64,000 bases of DNA from Sphingomonas yunnanensis (GTDB lineage Bacteria; Pseudomonadota; Alphaproteobacteria; Sphingomonadales; Sphingomonadaceae), in NCBI RefSeq assembly GCF_019898765.1, contig NZ_JAIOKB010000002.1, forward strand, positions 682,001 through 746,000, in the 5' to 3' direction. Below the pieces are notes generated by a model that saw nothing but the letters and a program-made list of their open reading frames with translations, searched no databases and was not told the DNA's origin. Shown piece by piece: positions 17,513 to 25,807 of the stretch. The position numbers and the translations under genes were made by a program. Every line of letters begins with the position of its first letter. The stretch's first letter is position 1.

Positions 17513-18058
17513 TCAGCCCTGCTTGAGCTTCTGCACCGCGGCGAGCGTCATCGCGACATGCTCGGCGGGGTTCATGTCGTCATGGACGAAGACGACCTTG
17601 CCGTCGCGGCCGATGACATAGCTGGTGCGGCTGGTGACGCTCTTGCCCTTCACCGCGCGGCCGAGCGCGACATCATAGCCCGCCACCACCTTGGGCCCCG
17701 CGCTGGCGACCGCGAACTTGCCCGCGCACTCGCTCGACGAGAAGCGCTGTAGGTCCTCGACGTTGTCCGCGGACATGCCGATCACGGTCGCGCCCGCGGC
17801 ACGGAAGGCGTCGACCTTCTCGGCGAAGGCGCGCGCCTCGGCATTGCAGCCCGAGGTGAAGGCCGCCGGGAAGAAGTAGAGCACCACGGGGCCGCGGCGG
17901 AGCTGCTCGCGCAGGCTGATCGGCACCACCTTGCCCGCGATCGCGCCGCGGGTGGAGAAATCGGGCGCGGCAGCGCCGGGCTTGAGCGTCGCCGCGGCCG
18001 GGACGGCGAGCGCGGCGGTGAGGGCGACGGTGACGGCGGTGATGACGGCGCGGCGCAT
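17513..18058 (-). CDS. Exported peroxiredoxin (AhpC/TSA, Bcp-like)
   Basis: A 181-residue thiol peroxidase. The first 23 residues form a signal peptide ending VPAAAT, so unlike cytoplasmic Bcp it should act in the periplasm. The peroxidatic Cys71 lies in FPAAFTSGC, giving the family pattern P-x3-T-x2-C. A second Cys in SSSECAGKF (about 112) could be the resolving residue. SYVIGRDGKVVFVHDDMNP is the usual C-terminal block. The gene stands alone and has its own terminator. Confidence 0.9.
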   Translation of the reverse strand: MRRAVITAVTVALTAALAVPAAATLKPGAAAPDFSTRGAIAGKVVPISLREQLRRGPVVLYFFPAAFTSGCNAEARAFAEKVDAFRAAGATVIGMSADNVEDLQRFSSSECAGKFAVASAGPKVVAGYDVALGRAVKGKSVTSRTSYVIGRDGKVVFVHDDMNPAEHVAMTLAAVQKLKQG

Positions 18059-18118
18059 GGCGGTCGGCTCCAGCAGAGGAAGACGTGTCTTGTAGCGCGC
18101 TAATCGACGTTAGGACAG

Positions 18119-18143
18119 GGAAAGGCGAGGCTTTCCGCCTCGC
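18119..18143 (+). promoter_or_regulatory. Two overlapping, mutually exclusive hairpins upstream of crtY
   Basis: GGAAAG (18119-18124) can pair with CTTTCC (18131-18136), while GCGAGGC (18125-18131) can pair with GCCTCGC (18137-18143). The two pairings share bases and cannot form together. The element is about 90 bp before the crtY start. It could be a leader switch or chance; nothing else supports a function. Confidence 0.25.
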
Positions 18144-18233
18144 ATGGCCGTGGCGCCCGCCCCGCCCCTGTTCCGCGCCTGCCGCTGCCGCGCCGGGCTT
18201 CCCCGCGTCGCTGCGATAGGTTAGCGCCGGACC

Positions 18234-19394
18234 ATGCCTGCGACCCACAGATGCGACCTGGCGATCGTCGGCGGCGGTCTCGCCGGCGCGCTGATCGCGC
18301 TCGCGGTCCACGCCCGCCATCCTTCGCTCGATGTCCGGCTGATCGAGGCGGGCGAGGCGATCGGCGGCAACCATCTCTGGTCCTTCTTCGGCGGCGATGT
18401 CGCGCGCGCCGACCGCCACCTGATCGCGCCGCTGGTGGCGCATGCCTGGCCGAGCTACGACGTGCGCTTCCCCGCGCACGCGCGCCACCTCGCGCAAGCC
18501 TATTACTCCGTTCGCTCGACCGGGCTCGACTCGCACGTGCGCGCCACGCTGCCGCGGCGCGCGCTGATGACCGGGCGGCGCGTGCTGGCGTGCAGCCCCA
18601 CCGCCGTAGTCTTCGCCAACGGCGACCGGCTCACCGCCGCGGGGGTGATCGACGCGCGCGGCGCGGGCGATCTCGCCGCGCTCGACTGCGGCTGGCAGAA
18701 GTTCGTCGGCCACGAACTGCGCGTCGCCGGGGCGCACGGCGTGGCGCGGCCGGTGGTGATGGACTCGACCGTGGCGCAGCTCGACGGCTATCGCTTCGTC
18801 TACCTGCTGCCCTTCGCCGCCGACCGGCTGCTGGTGGAGGACACCTATTACAGCGACGCGCCCGCGCTCGACGTCGCCGCGGTGGCGGCGCGGGTCGAGC
18901 GCTACGCCGCCGACAAGGGCTGGAACGTCACCGAGACGATCCACCGCGAGCAGGGCGTGCTGCCGGTGGTCTATGGCGGCGATTTCGAGGCTTATTGGCG
19001 CAGCGGCGGGAGCAAGCTGGCCAAGGCGGGCGTTCGAGCGGGACTGTTCCATCCCACCACGGGCTATTCGCTGCCCGACGCGGTGCGGCTGGCGCAGCTG
19101 GTCGCGGCGCAGCACGACTTCTCGGGTGCGGCGCTGCACGACCTGACCTATGCCTATGCGGCGCGGCTGTGGGCGGCGCGGCGCTTCTATCGGATGCTCG
19201 ACCTCATGCTCTTCAAGGCCGCCGACCCCGACCAGCGCTACCGCGTGCTGGAACGCTTCTACCGCCTGCCGGCACCGCTGGTGGCGCGCTTCTACGCGGC
19301 GCGCTCGACCGCGCTCGACAAGGCGCGCGTGCTGAGCGGGCGGCCGCCGGTGCCGCTCGGCCGCGCCATCGCCGCGCTGCGGGGCGCGGCATGA
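18234..19394 (+). CDS. crtY: Lycopene beta-cyclase
   Basis: A 386-residue FAD/NAD-binding cyclase making beta-carotene from lycopene in the yellow-pigment pathway. The N-terminal dinucleotide motif is LAIVGGGLAGALIALAV. NHLWSFFGGD and FVYLLPFAADRLLVEDTYY are hallmark blocks of the bacterial CrtY family, and FHPTTGYSLPDAVRLA lies near the C-terminus. Length as expected. ATG at 18234. Its stop overlaps the crtI start (ATGA), so cyclase and desaturase are made from one coupled transcript. Confidence 0.95.
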   Translation: MPATHRCDLAIVGGGLAGALIALAVHARHPSLDVRLIEAGEAIGGNHLWSFFGGDVARADRHLIAPLVAHAWPSYDVRFPAHARHLAQAYYSVRSTGLDSHVRATLPRRALMTGRRVLACSPTAVVFANGDRLTAAGVIDARGAGDLAALDCGWQKFVGHELRVAGAHGVARPVVMDSTVAQLDGYRFVYLLPFAADRLLVEDTYYSDAPALDVAAVAARVERYAADKGWNVTETIHREQGVLPVVYGGDFEAYWRSGGSKLAKAGVRAGLFHPTTGYSLPDAVRLAQLVAAQHDFSGAALHDLTYAYAARLWAARRFYRMLDLMLFKAADPDQRYRVLERFYRLPAPLVARFYAARSTALDKARVLSGRPPVPLGRAIAALRGAA

Positions 19395-20863
19395 CCCGCG
19401 CGGTGGTGGTCGGCGCCGGCTTCGGCGGGCTGGCGCTGGCGATCCGGCTGCAGTCGGCCGGGGTCGAGACGATCGTGCTCGAGTCACGCGACAAGCCCGG
19501 CGGGCGCGCGTACGTGTGGCAGCGCGACGGCTTCACCTTCGATGCCGGACCGACCGTGATCACCGACCCGGCCTGTCTGGAGGAGCTCTGGGCGCTCTCC
19601 GGCCAGACCATGGCGACGGACGTCGCGCTCGAGGCGGTGCAGCCCTTCTATCGCCTCAATTGGCCCGACGGCACCAATTTCGACTACACCAACGACGACC
19701 AGGTGCTGCACGCCGAGATCGCCAAGCTCAACCCCGCCGACGTGGCCGGTTACGCGCGCTTCCTCGACTATTCCGCCGGCGTGTACCGGGAGGGCTATGA
19801 GAAGCTCGGCCATGTCGCCTTCCTCGACTTCGCGTCGATGATCAAGGCGGCGCCGGCGCTGGCGAAATACCAGGCGTGGCGCTCGGTCTACTCGATCGTC
19901 TCGAAATACGTGCAGGACGAGCGGCTGCGCCAGGCGCTCTCGTTCCACACCTTGCTGGTGGGCGGCAACCCGATGACGACCAGCGCGATCTACGCGCTGA
20001 TCCACAAGCTCGAGCGCGACGGCGGGGTGTGGTTCGCGCGCGGCGGCACCAACCGGCTGATCGCGGGCATGGTGACGCTGTTCGGGCGGCTCGGCGGCAC
20101 GCTGCGGCTGAACGACGCGGTGACGCGGATCGAGACGCTGGGCGACCGCGTCACCGCGGTGGAGACCGCCAGCGGGTGGAGCACGCCCGTCGACATGCTC
20201 GCCGCCAACGCCGACATCCTGCACGTCTACCGCGACCTGCTGCCCGGCTCCGGGGCGGCGAAGCGGACCGCCGCGAAGCTCGAGCGAAAGCGCTACTCGC
20301 CCTCGCTGTTCGTGGTGCATTTCGGGATCAAGGGCAGCTGGCCCGGCATCCCGCACCACATGATCCTGTTCGGGCCGCGCTATAAGGGGCTGCTCGACGA
20401 CATCTACGATCACGGCGTGCTGAGCGAGGACTTCTCGCTGTACCTCCACCACCCCACCGTGACCGACCCGAGCCTCGCGCCCGAGGGCTGCTCGACCTTC
20501 TACGCGCTGGCGCCGGTGCCGCACATGGGCAAATATACCGGCGACTGGGAGACGGTGCGCCCGATCCTGGAGAAGCGCATCCTCGACGAGGTCGGGCGCC
20601 GGCTGATCCCCGACATCCACGACCGCATCGTGACGAAGTTCAGCTACGCGCCGACCGACTTCGCGGCCGACCTCAACGCGCATCTCGGCAGCGCCTTCTC
20701 GCTCGAGCCGGTGCTGACGCAGAGCGCCTATTTCCGCGTCCACAACCGCGACGATTCGATCCCGAACCTGTATTTCGTCGGCGCCGGCACGCATCCCGGC
20801 GCGGGCATCCCGGGTGTGGTCGGCAGCGCCAAGGCGACCGCGGCGCTGATGCTGGGGCGCTAG
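19391..20863 (+). CDS. crtI: Phytoene desaturase (lycopene-forming type)
   Basis: A 490-residue FAD enzyme that introduces double bonds into phytoene. The FAD motif at the start is VVVGAGFGGLALAIRLQSAG, followed by LESRDKPGGRAYVW. FTFDAGPTVITDP is diagnostic of CrtI, and the C-terminal GAGTHPGAGIPGVVGSAKA is the bacterial CrtI signature. ATG at 19391 overlaps the crtY stop by 4 bp. The stop region CTAG is shared with the stop of the convergent gene at 20860. Confidence 0.96.
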   Translation: MTRAVVVGAGFGGLALAIRLQSAGVETIVLESRDKPGGRAYVWQRDGFTFDAGPTVITDPACLEELWALSGQTMATDVALEAVQPFYRLNWPDGTNFDYTNDDQVLHAEIAKLNPADVAGYARFLDYSAGVYREGYEKLGHVAFLDFASMIKAAPALAKYQAWRSVYSIVSKYVQDERLRQALSFHTLLVGGNPMTTSAIYALIHKLERDGGVWFARGGTNRLIAGMVTLFGRLGGTLRLNDAVTRIETLGDRVTAVETASGWSTPVDMLAANADILHVYRDLLPGSGAAKRTAAKLERKRYSPSLFVVHFGIKGSWPGIPHHMILFGPRYKGLLDDIYDHGVLSEDFSLYLHHPTVTDPSLAPEGCSTFYALAPVPHMGKYTGDWETVRPILEKRILDEVGRRLIPDIHDRIVTKFSYAPTDFAADLNAHLGSAFSLEPVLTQSAYFRVHNRDDSIPNLYFVGAGTHPGAGIPGVVGSAKATAALMLGR

Positions 20864-21417
20864 GCCGCGGTCGCCTCCGCCGCGCGGCAGATGGCGGCGA
20901 GCATACGACGGCGCAGCAGGCCGCTGATCGGGCGGATCACGCACCAGTAAGGCGCGAAACGCAGGAGCGCGGCGCGGTCGGCGTAGGCGACGCGTGTCTC
21001 GGTTATCAACTCGACCCGTCGCTCACTGATCGGTCTGGCCGCGACGCTCAGCGCCAGCTTGACTGTTCCGGGGTCACGCTGCGCCAAGAAAGCCGACGCG
21101 TCGGCCAACGGCACCAACTCGATCGACGGGCGCCATAGCCAACCGGCGAGCCCATAGACGATCTCGTCGGGCGCTTCCTCAATCAGTGTGAAACTCTCGA
21201 TGCCGAAGCGTGACTCCAGCCGTGGTGATGTCCGCCCCGACCGGAACGGAACGACCCGCGTAATTTCGCGGACGGCGATCAGACACCGGAAGAGTGCGTC
21301 GTCTTCAGGCTTGAAGGAACGAGCAGCGGCCATGAGGGCGGCCACAGGCGCTTCGCTCTCGCGGCTGTGCCACTCCCTGAACAGGCCGGCGGCGACGTAA
21401 CGGTCTATCAGCGGCAT
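20860..21417 (-). CDS. Conserved hypothetical protein, probably SRPBCC-like
   Basis: A 185-residue soluble protein. The order of blocks (an N-terminal strand, FRCLIAVREITRVVPF, FTLIEEAPDEIVYGLAGWLW, then VELITETRVAYADRAALLRF and WCVIRPISGLLRRRML) resembles uncharacterised SRPBCC/START-fold proteins known from actinobacteria and proteobacteria, which bind hydrophobic ligands. The resemblance is from memory of the pattern, not a search. Four bases overlap the 3' end of crtI. It lies inside the split carotenoid region but no pathway role is known. Confidence 0.6.
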   Translation of the reverse strand: MPLIDRYVAAGLFREWHSRESEAPVAALMAAARSFKPEDDALFRCLIAVREITRVVPFRSGRTSPRLESRFGIESFTLIEEAPDEIVYGLAGWLWRPSIELVPLADASAFLAQRDPGTVKLALSVAARPISERRVELITETRVAYADRAALLRFAPYWCVIRPISGLLRRRMLAAICRAAEATAA

Positions 21418-21525
21418 GATGCTTCCTGCTCCGGCCCGCTACGGTAGGGAAAGCCGCGCAGCCACCAAGCTTGGCCCGACCCGCTTCGGTGAACGACGCC
21501 GCACCGCTGGATCCCTGCTCGCCAC

Positions 21526-21870
21526 TCACGGCCGCTCGCCGCGCGCCCTTCGTTGCGAGGTCGACGCTCGGTCCCACCAGGCGCGCTCGAGCAGCAGCGC
21601 GATCCGCGCGTCGGCTTCGGTGCCGTAGCGGACCAGCACCGCCGGCCAGCCGCGATAATGGTCGGTCTCCCAGAAGGTGGCGGGATCGGTCTCGATCAGC
21701 ACCTCCTTCTCGATCAGCGCGACGTGGAGCACGAAGCTCGAGCGATCGGGCGCGGTCGTGGCGGCGAGCATCCTGCCGCGCAGCAGCAGCGCCGGCTTGC
21801 CGTAGCTGGTGCCAAGCATCACTCCCGGCAGCGCGAGCCCGGTCGCGACGACATCGTCCCAGTCTCTCAT
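21526..21870 (-). CDS. MmcQ/YjbR family protein
   Basis: A 114-residue protein of the YjbR fold, which resembles a double-wing DNA-binding domain. MRDWDDVVATGLALPGVMLGTSYGKPALLLRGRML, here given in two parts (residues 1-20 and 21-35), is the usual family start, with SYGKPAL as its core. HYRGWPAVLVRYG is the second conserved block. Target and role are unknown for most members. Start ATG at 21868-21870. The C-terminal ten residues are basic. Confidence 0.85.
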   Translation of the reverse strand: MRDWDDVVATGLALPGVMLGTSYGKPALLLRGRMLAATTAPDRSSFVLHVALIEKEVLIETDPATFWETDHYRGWPAVLVRYGTEADARIALLLERAWWDRASTSQRRARGERP

Positions 21871-21976
21871 GGCGCGTCTCTCCCGCGGGCGAGCTTAGAT
21901 CGACTGACCCGATCTGGCGACGTCGAGGTGACGAGCGCCGCCGCATCTGCTTCGCTGCGTGGCGAAGGAGACTGTG

Positions 21977-22264
21977 ATGCCGGCCACGCTGTTGTTCGCC
22001 GCGCTGCTGGCGACGGCCACCGCCGCGCCGCCCCGCTGCGGCGCGCCCGGTGCCGCGATCGAGACGATGCGCGCGCTGCCGGCGGCGGCACGGCTCGAGC
22101 TGTCGCGCTACCTCGCCGACGGCGGTATCGCCGACGCGGGGCAGCGCCACGACGCGATCGACGTCCGCCACCCCGGCGTGCCGCGCCATCGCTTCGTCCG
22201 CGCCGACCGATGGGGAGACGAGTGGGTCGTCCGCTACGAGTCGGGCGGCATCGCCGCGCGGTAG
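21977..22264 (+). CDS. Hypothetical secreted protein, probably cut short by an in-frame amber codon
   Basis: A 95-residue reading frame with a signal peptide (MPATLLFAALLATATAAPPR). ATG at 21977 is preceded by AAGGAG at good spacing. It ends at TAG 22262-22264, but the same frame continues for 36 more codons to TGA at 22373-22375. Those codons keep the strong G/C bias at third positions seen in real genes here and encode SVTLVPVAADG and a cysteine that could partner Cys21. I infer a nonsense mutation of an ancestral protein of about 132 residues, or a sequencing error. Family unknown; mature sequence is Arg/Ala-rich with WGDEWVVRYESGG. Confidence 0.55.
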   Translation: MPATLLFAALLATATAAPPRCGAPGAAIETMRALPAAARLELSRYLADGGIADAGQRHDAIDVRHPGVPRHRFVRADRWGDEWVVRYESGGIAAR

Positions 22265-22436
22265 GACAGCGTCACGCTGGTGCCGGTCGCCGCCGACGGT
22301 CGCGCGCCGCGCTACGTCGCGCACGCGGGTGACCGCTGCCGTGCGCTCGGCGCCGTGGCGGCATCACACCGCTGAGCGCGCGAGCGGCCGCGCGCGCCAT
22401 TGCTCCCGGCCCGCGCTTCCCCTAGCGCTCGCGGCC

Positions 22437-23018
22437 ATGAAGCGCCTCGCCATCTACTGCGGCTCCGCCACCCCCGCCGACCCCTTCTACCTCGAGCTCG
22501 CGCGCGAGGTCGGCCGCACCCTCGCCGAGCGCGGTATCGGATTGGTCTACGGCGGCGGGCGGCTCGGGCTGATGGGCGCGATCGCCGACTCGGCGCTGGC
22601 CATGGGGGGCGAGGTGATCGGCGTGATCCCGCAGGCGCTGGTCGACGCCGAGGTGGCGCACCGCGGGCTCACCGAGCTGCACGTCGTCCCCGGCATGCAC
22701 CAGCGCAAGCAGCTCTTCACCGACCTCGCCGACGGCTTCGTCACCCTGCCCGGCGGCACCGGTACGATGGACGAATTGTGGGAGGCGCTGAGCTGGGCGC
22801 AGCTCGGCTATCACGCCGACCCGGTCGGTTTGCTCAACGCGCGCGGCTATTATGACGAGCTCGTCGCCTTCTGGGCCAAGATGGGCGAGGTCGGCTTCCT
22901 GCGCGCGCAGCACCGCGACCTGCTGATCGTCGGCGACACACTCGGTACGCTGCTCGACGCGATGGCGGCGCACGCGCCGACGCAGCCGATCGTCCGCATG
23001 GCCGCCGGCGACCTGTGA
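22437..23018 (+). CDS. LOG family protein (TIGR00730 Rossmann fold)
   Basis: A 193-residue protein of the LONELY GUY family, which as enzymes hydrolyse nucleoside 5'-monophosphates to free base and ribose phosphate. It has the start MKRLAIYCGSATP, GLVYGGGRLGLMGAIAD, and the signature LPGGTGTMDELWEALSWAQLG. ATG at 22437 is chosen because the protein then begins exactly at the family N-terminus. Upstream of crtB by 24 bp in the same direction, so probably co-transcribed. Confidence 0.92.
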   Translation: MKRLAIYCGSATPADPFYLELAREVGRTLAERGIGLVYGGGRLGLMGAIADSALAMGGEVIGVIPQALVDAEVAHRGLTELHVVPGMHQRKQLFTDLADGFVTLPGGTGTMDELWEALSWAQLGYHADPVGLLNARGYYDELVAFWAKMGEVGFLRAQHRDLLIVGDTLGTLLDAMAAHAPTQPIVRMAAGDL

Positions 23019-23042
23019 GCGCGCTTCTGTGAGGAGGGCGGC

Positions 23043-23999
23043 GTGACCGACTCGCGGGCCGCGCTGGTGGCGACGGCGTGCGAGTCGATCGCGCGCGGCT
23101 CGAAGAGCTTCGCCGCGGCATCGCAGCTGTTCGCGCCCGACGTGCGCGAGCGCGCCTGGCTGCTCTACGCCTGGTGCCGCCGCTGCGACGACCTCGTCGA
23201 CGGGCAGGATCACGGCCATGACCGCCGCGCCGTCGCCGACGCGCCCGCGCGGGTCGCCGAGGTGCGCCGGCTCAGCGCCGCCGCGCTGGCGGGCGAGCCG
23301 ACCGGCGACCCCGCGTTCGACGCGCTCGGCGTGGTCGCGCGCGAGACGCGGCTGCCGCACCGCTTCGTCACCGACCTGATCGACGGCTTCCAGCTCGACG
23401 CCGACGACTGGCGCCCGCGCTCCGAGACCGACCTGTACCGCTATTGCTACCATGTCGCGGGCGCGGTCGGCTGCATGATGGCCGTCGTCATGGGGGTGCC
23501 GCCCCAGGACGAGGCCACGATCGACCGCGCCTGCGACCTCGGGCTGGCCTTCCAGCTCGCCAATATCGCGCGCGACATCGAGGAGGACGACCGCGTGGCG
23601 CGCTGCTACCTCCCCGACGAGTGGCTCGCCGAGATGGACGTGCCGCCCGGGCAGCACATGAAGCCGCCGTTCCGCGACCGGCTGGTGGTGCTGGCGCGGC
23701 GGCTGGCAGCGCGGGCCGAGCTGCACGAGGCGAGCGCGCGCGTCGGCACCAGGGCCCTGTCCTATCGCTCGGCCTGGGCGGTGCTGGCGGCGGCGGGGAT
23801 CTACGGCGACATCGCGCGCCGGGTCGCGGCGCGCGGGGCGCATGCCTGGGACCATCGTGTCACCACCAGCAAGCGCGAGAAGCTCGCCTGGATCGCGCGC
23901 GCGGCGTGGCAGGCGGCGCGGCGCCAGCGGATCGCCGACACGCCGCGCGACCAGCGACTGTGGACACGGCCGCGTTCGTCGCCTTCCTCGTCACGCTGA
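23043..23999 (+). CDS. crtB: Phytoene synthase
   Basis: A 318-residue prenyl-transferring enzyme joining two geranylgeranyl diphosphates, the first committed step of the carotenoid pathway. The first aspartate-rich site is CRRCDDLVDGQD and the second is LANIARDIEEDDRVARCYLP; both metal-binding sets are intact. Start is GTG at 23043 after a GGAGG ribosome site. It is separated from crtY-crtI by four short genes. The last 14 residues are Ser/Arg-rich and may reflect a worn C-terminus. A repeat pair follows immediately. Confidence 0.95.
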   Translation: MTDSRAALVATACESIARGSKSFAAASQLFAPDVRERAWLLYAWCRRCDDLVDGQDHGHDRRAVADAPARVAEVRRLSAAALAGEPTGDPAFDALGVVARETRLPHRFVTDLIDGFQLDADDWRPRSETDLYRYCYHVAGAVGCMMAVVMGVPPQDEATIDRACDLGLAFQLANIARDIEEDDRVARCYLPDEWLAEMDVPPGQHMKPPFRDRLVVLARRLAARAELHEASARVGTRALSYRSAWAVLAAAGIYGDIARRVAARGAHAWDHRVTTSKREKLAWIARAAWQAARRQRIADTPRDQRLWTRPRSSPSSSR

Positions 24000-24000
24000 G

Positions 24001-24082
24001 CCGTGCTCCGGCGCACGCCGGAGCCCAGGGCCGCGGGCGTCGTCGTCGATTCCTCTGGGCTCCTTCGTGCGCGGGAGCACGG
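24001..24082. repeat. 28-bp inverted repeat pair after crtB
   Basis: The 28 bases at 24001-24028 and the reverse complement of 24055-24082 agree at 25 of 28 positions. The left arm itself forms a tight 9-bp hairpin (24005-24013 with 24016-24024). The outer bases CCGTGCTCC also occur in the hairpin at 14224. This is a second REP-like family, paired head to head, directly after the crtB stop. Confidence 0.72.
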
Positions 24083-24159
24083 GTGCGGAGAAGGTGAGGC
24101 CCCAGCCGCAACCAACGCGGGCGCGGGCCATTGATCAAGGTGAGAGGAGCCAGAACCCG

Positions 24160-24543
24160 ATGACGAGACATGCCCTAGTCGTCCCCTTCGCCGCCCTGGC
24201 GCTCGCCGCGTGCGGCGACCGAGTGGAGGAGCATGCCGATCGGACCGGCAACGCGATCGCGGGCGAGATCGGCGAGGCCGCGGACAATGTCGCCGCCAGC
24301 GTCGACTCGCTCACCGACACGATGGCCAACCAGGTCGACGGCGTCGCGGCGCACTCGCTCGACCGCGCCGCCGATCGGATCGACGACGCCTCCCGCCGGC
24401 TCGAGAGCGACGTGCGCCGCCACGCCGACCGCGCGCGCGACCGCGCCGGTGACGCGCTCAGCGGTGCGGGCGAGCGGCTGCGCGACCGCGATGCGCCGAC
24501 GGATCGGCACGCCGACCAACCCGTCGAGGAAGAACGGCACTGA
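24160..24543 (+). CDS. Hypothetical lipoprotein, charged helical
   Basis: A 127-residue protein. ATG at 24160 is chosen because it starts a lipoprotein signal with Cys18 in LALAACGD; AGAGGAG lies upstream. After the signal the chain is almost entirely Arg/Asp/Ala-rich helix (for example RAADRIDDASRRLESDVRRH), likely an extended amphipathic or coiled-coil rod attached to a membrane. No catalytic motif. Convergent with the Rap1a-like gene 24 bp away. I do not recognise a family. Confidence 0.65.
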   Translation: MTRHALVVPFAALALAACGDRVEEHADRTGNAIAGEIGEAADNVAASVDSLTDTMANQVDGVAAHSLDRAADRIDDASRRLESDVRRHADRARDRAGDALSGAGERLRDRDAPTDRHADQPVEEERH

Positions 24544-24567
24544 GCCGAGACACGCCGGTCGCGACCG

Positions 24568-24942
24568 TCACCGCCGCCTGCGCGTCGGCTTCGACGTGGC
24601 CTTGGGCTTAGGCTTGACCGCGGGCTTGCACGGGAAGGCCTCCTTCAGCCCCTGCCGCACCACGAAGGCGGGCGCCGCGCTCGACTTCTTGCCCTGTTTG
24701 CGTAGGTATCTCCGTGCCGCCGCGGTGACCGCGACGTTGGAGCTGCGGTCCGGCGCGGGGCAGATCTGGCGCGCGCTCGACAGCGCGTCGAAGGCCGCGA
24801 GCATGTAGCCGGTGCAGAAATCGGCGGTGGGGTCGTCGTCCCTGCCGCGGCACAGCTCGACCAGCTGGGGCGTCGTCAGCGAGCTGACCACGACCGGGCG
24901 GTCCGCCGCGGCGAGCATCGCCGCGAGCAGCAGCGTGCTCAT
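24568..24942 (-). CDS. Rap1a/Tai-like immunity-domain protein, exported
   Basis: A 124-residue exported protein (signal about residues 1-14, MSTLLLAAMLAAAD). It has the Rap1a/Tai pattern: LVELCRG, then FCTGYMLAAFDAL, QICPAP, and a helix ending EAFPC, with four cysteines arranged as two likely disulfides. The tail is Lys/Arg/Pro-rich. Rap1a proteins neutralise peptidoglycan-cleaving type VI effectors in Serratia, but the domain is widespread without such systems. Start overlaps the stop of the L,D-transpeptidase gene (ATGA, 24939-24942), so the pair is translationally coupled, which suggests a cell-wall housekeeping role here. No T6SS gene is in view. Confidence 0.72.
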   Translation of the reverse strand: MSTLLLAAMLAAADRPVVVSSLTTPQLVELCRGRDDDPTADFCTGYMLAAFDALSSARQICPAPDRSSNVAVTAAARRYLRKQGKKSSAAPAFVVRQGLKEAFPCKPAVKPKPKATSKPTRRRR

Positions 24943-25751
24943 CGCGCCACGCCCGGGCCGGTCGCGGCGTTGGCGGCGGCGAGATAGGGAAGCAGCCGCA
25001 CGCGCGGGAAGACCTCGTCGAGCGGCTTCACGTCGGGCGTGACATAGACGATGCCGCCGCGCTTCTCGAACTGCGGGCGCAGCTTGCCGTTGTAGAAGCG
25101 CGCGCCGACGTTGATGCAGCCGAACGAGATGCGATTGTCCTCGGGCGAGGGCGACAGCAGCCGCTCGACTCGATGCTCGTTCTTGTGGAGGCTGGTGACG
25201 ACGTGCATCGCCACCGCATTGGCATAATCGACCCACAGCACGCGCTGCCGCCCGAAGGCGCGGCCGAACTTGGTGACGAACCGGCCGGCGGGGGTGGTGC
25301 GCTCGGCCGGGCCGATATCGTCGAGGTTCTTGGCGCCGACGCCCGGCGTGGAGTCGTCGCCGATGCCGATGCCGAGCAGCACCGGCGTCTCGCCGAGGTA
25401 GTCGCCGTTGGCGGCGAAGAGATACAAGGTCGCGGCGGGCTTATCGATCACCGCATAGGGCAGCTTGCCGTTGTCGTGCGCGGCGGCGACCCAGGCGATC
25501 ATTCGCTCGGCGTTCTCCGATCGCGGCATCTCCGGCGCGGGTTCGACCGGCAACGGCGTAGCCTTGGCCACCTTGCTGGCTTTGCGGACCGGCTTCTTCG
25601 CCGAGACCTTCGCCGTGCCCGGCTTCGCCGCCGCGGCGGTCTTGCGAGCCGGCGCTACCGGCGGCACGGCGAGCGCCGTACCCGACAGCGCCAGCGCCGC
25701 CACCGCCGCGACGATCACGCGACCCGCGCCGCGGGACGGACGGACGGCCAT
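24939..25751 (-). CDS. L,D-transpeptidase family protein
   Basis: A 270-residue exported protein from ATG at 25749-25751, chosen because a signal peptide follows (GRVIVAAVAALALSGTALA); a start 14 codons earlier is possible. A Lys/Ala/Pro-rich linker (about residues 35-75) leads to a YkuD-type domain. Catalytic His is in NAVAMHVV and Cys in NRISFGCINVG, a variant in which the usual S/T-H-G-C is S-F-G-C. It would cross-link or anchor proteins to peptidoglycan. Coupled to the downstream Rap1a-like gene. Confidence 0.83.
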   Translation of the reverse strand: MAVRPSRGAGRVIVAAVAALALSGTALAVPPVAPARKTAAAAKPGTAKVSAKKPVRKASKVAKATPLPVEPAPEMPRSENAERMIAWVAAAHDNGKLPYAVIDKPAATLYLFAANGDYLGETPVLLGIGIGDDSTPGVGAKNLDDIGPAERTTPAGRFVTKFGRAFGRQRVLWVDYANAVAMHVVTSLHKNEHRVERLLSPSPEDNRISFGCINVGARFYNGKLRPQFEKRGGIVYVTPDVKPLDEVFPRVRLLPYLAAANAATGPGVAR

Positions 25752-25807
25752 ATCGATGATGGTCGGCCGTGCCGCCCCGCGACGCGCGCGCATCGTGTCG
25801 CCGTGGC

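Noticed and set aside
24568..25751. Toxin-antitoxin or T6SS effector-immunity pair
   Set aside because: The coupled partner is an L,D-transpeptidase with a signal peptide and no effector features, and no secretion-system gene is present.
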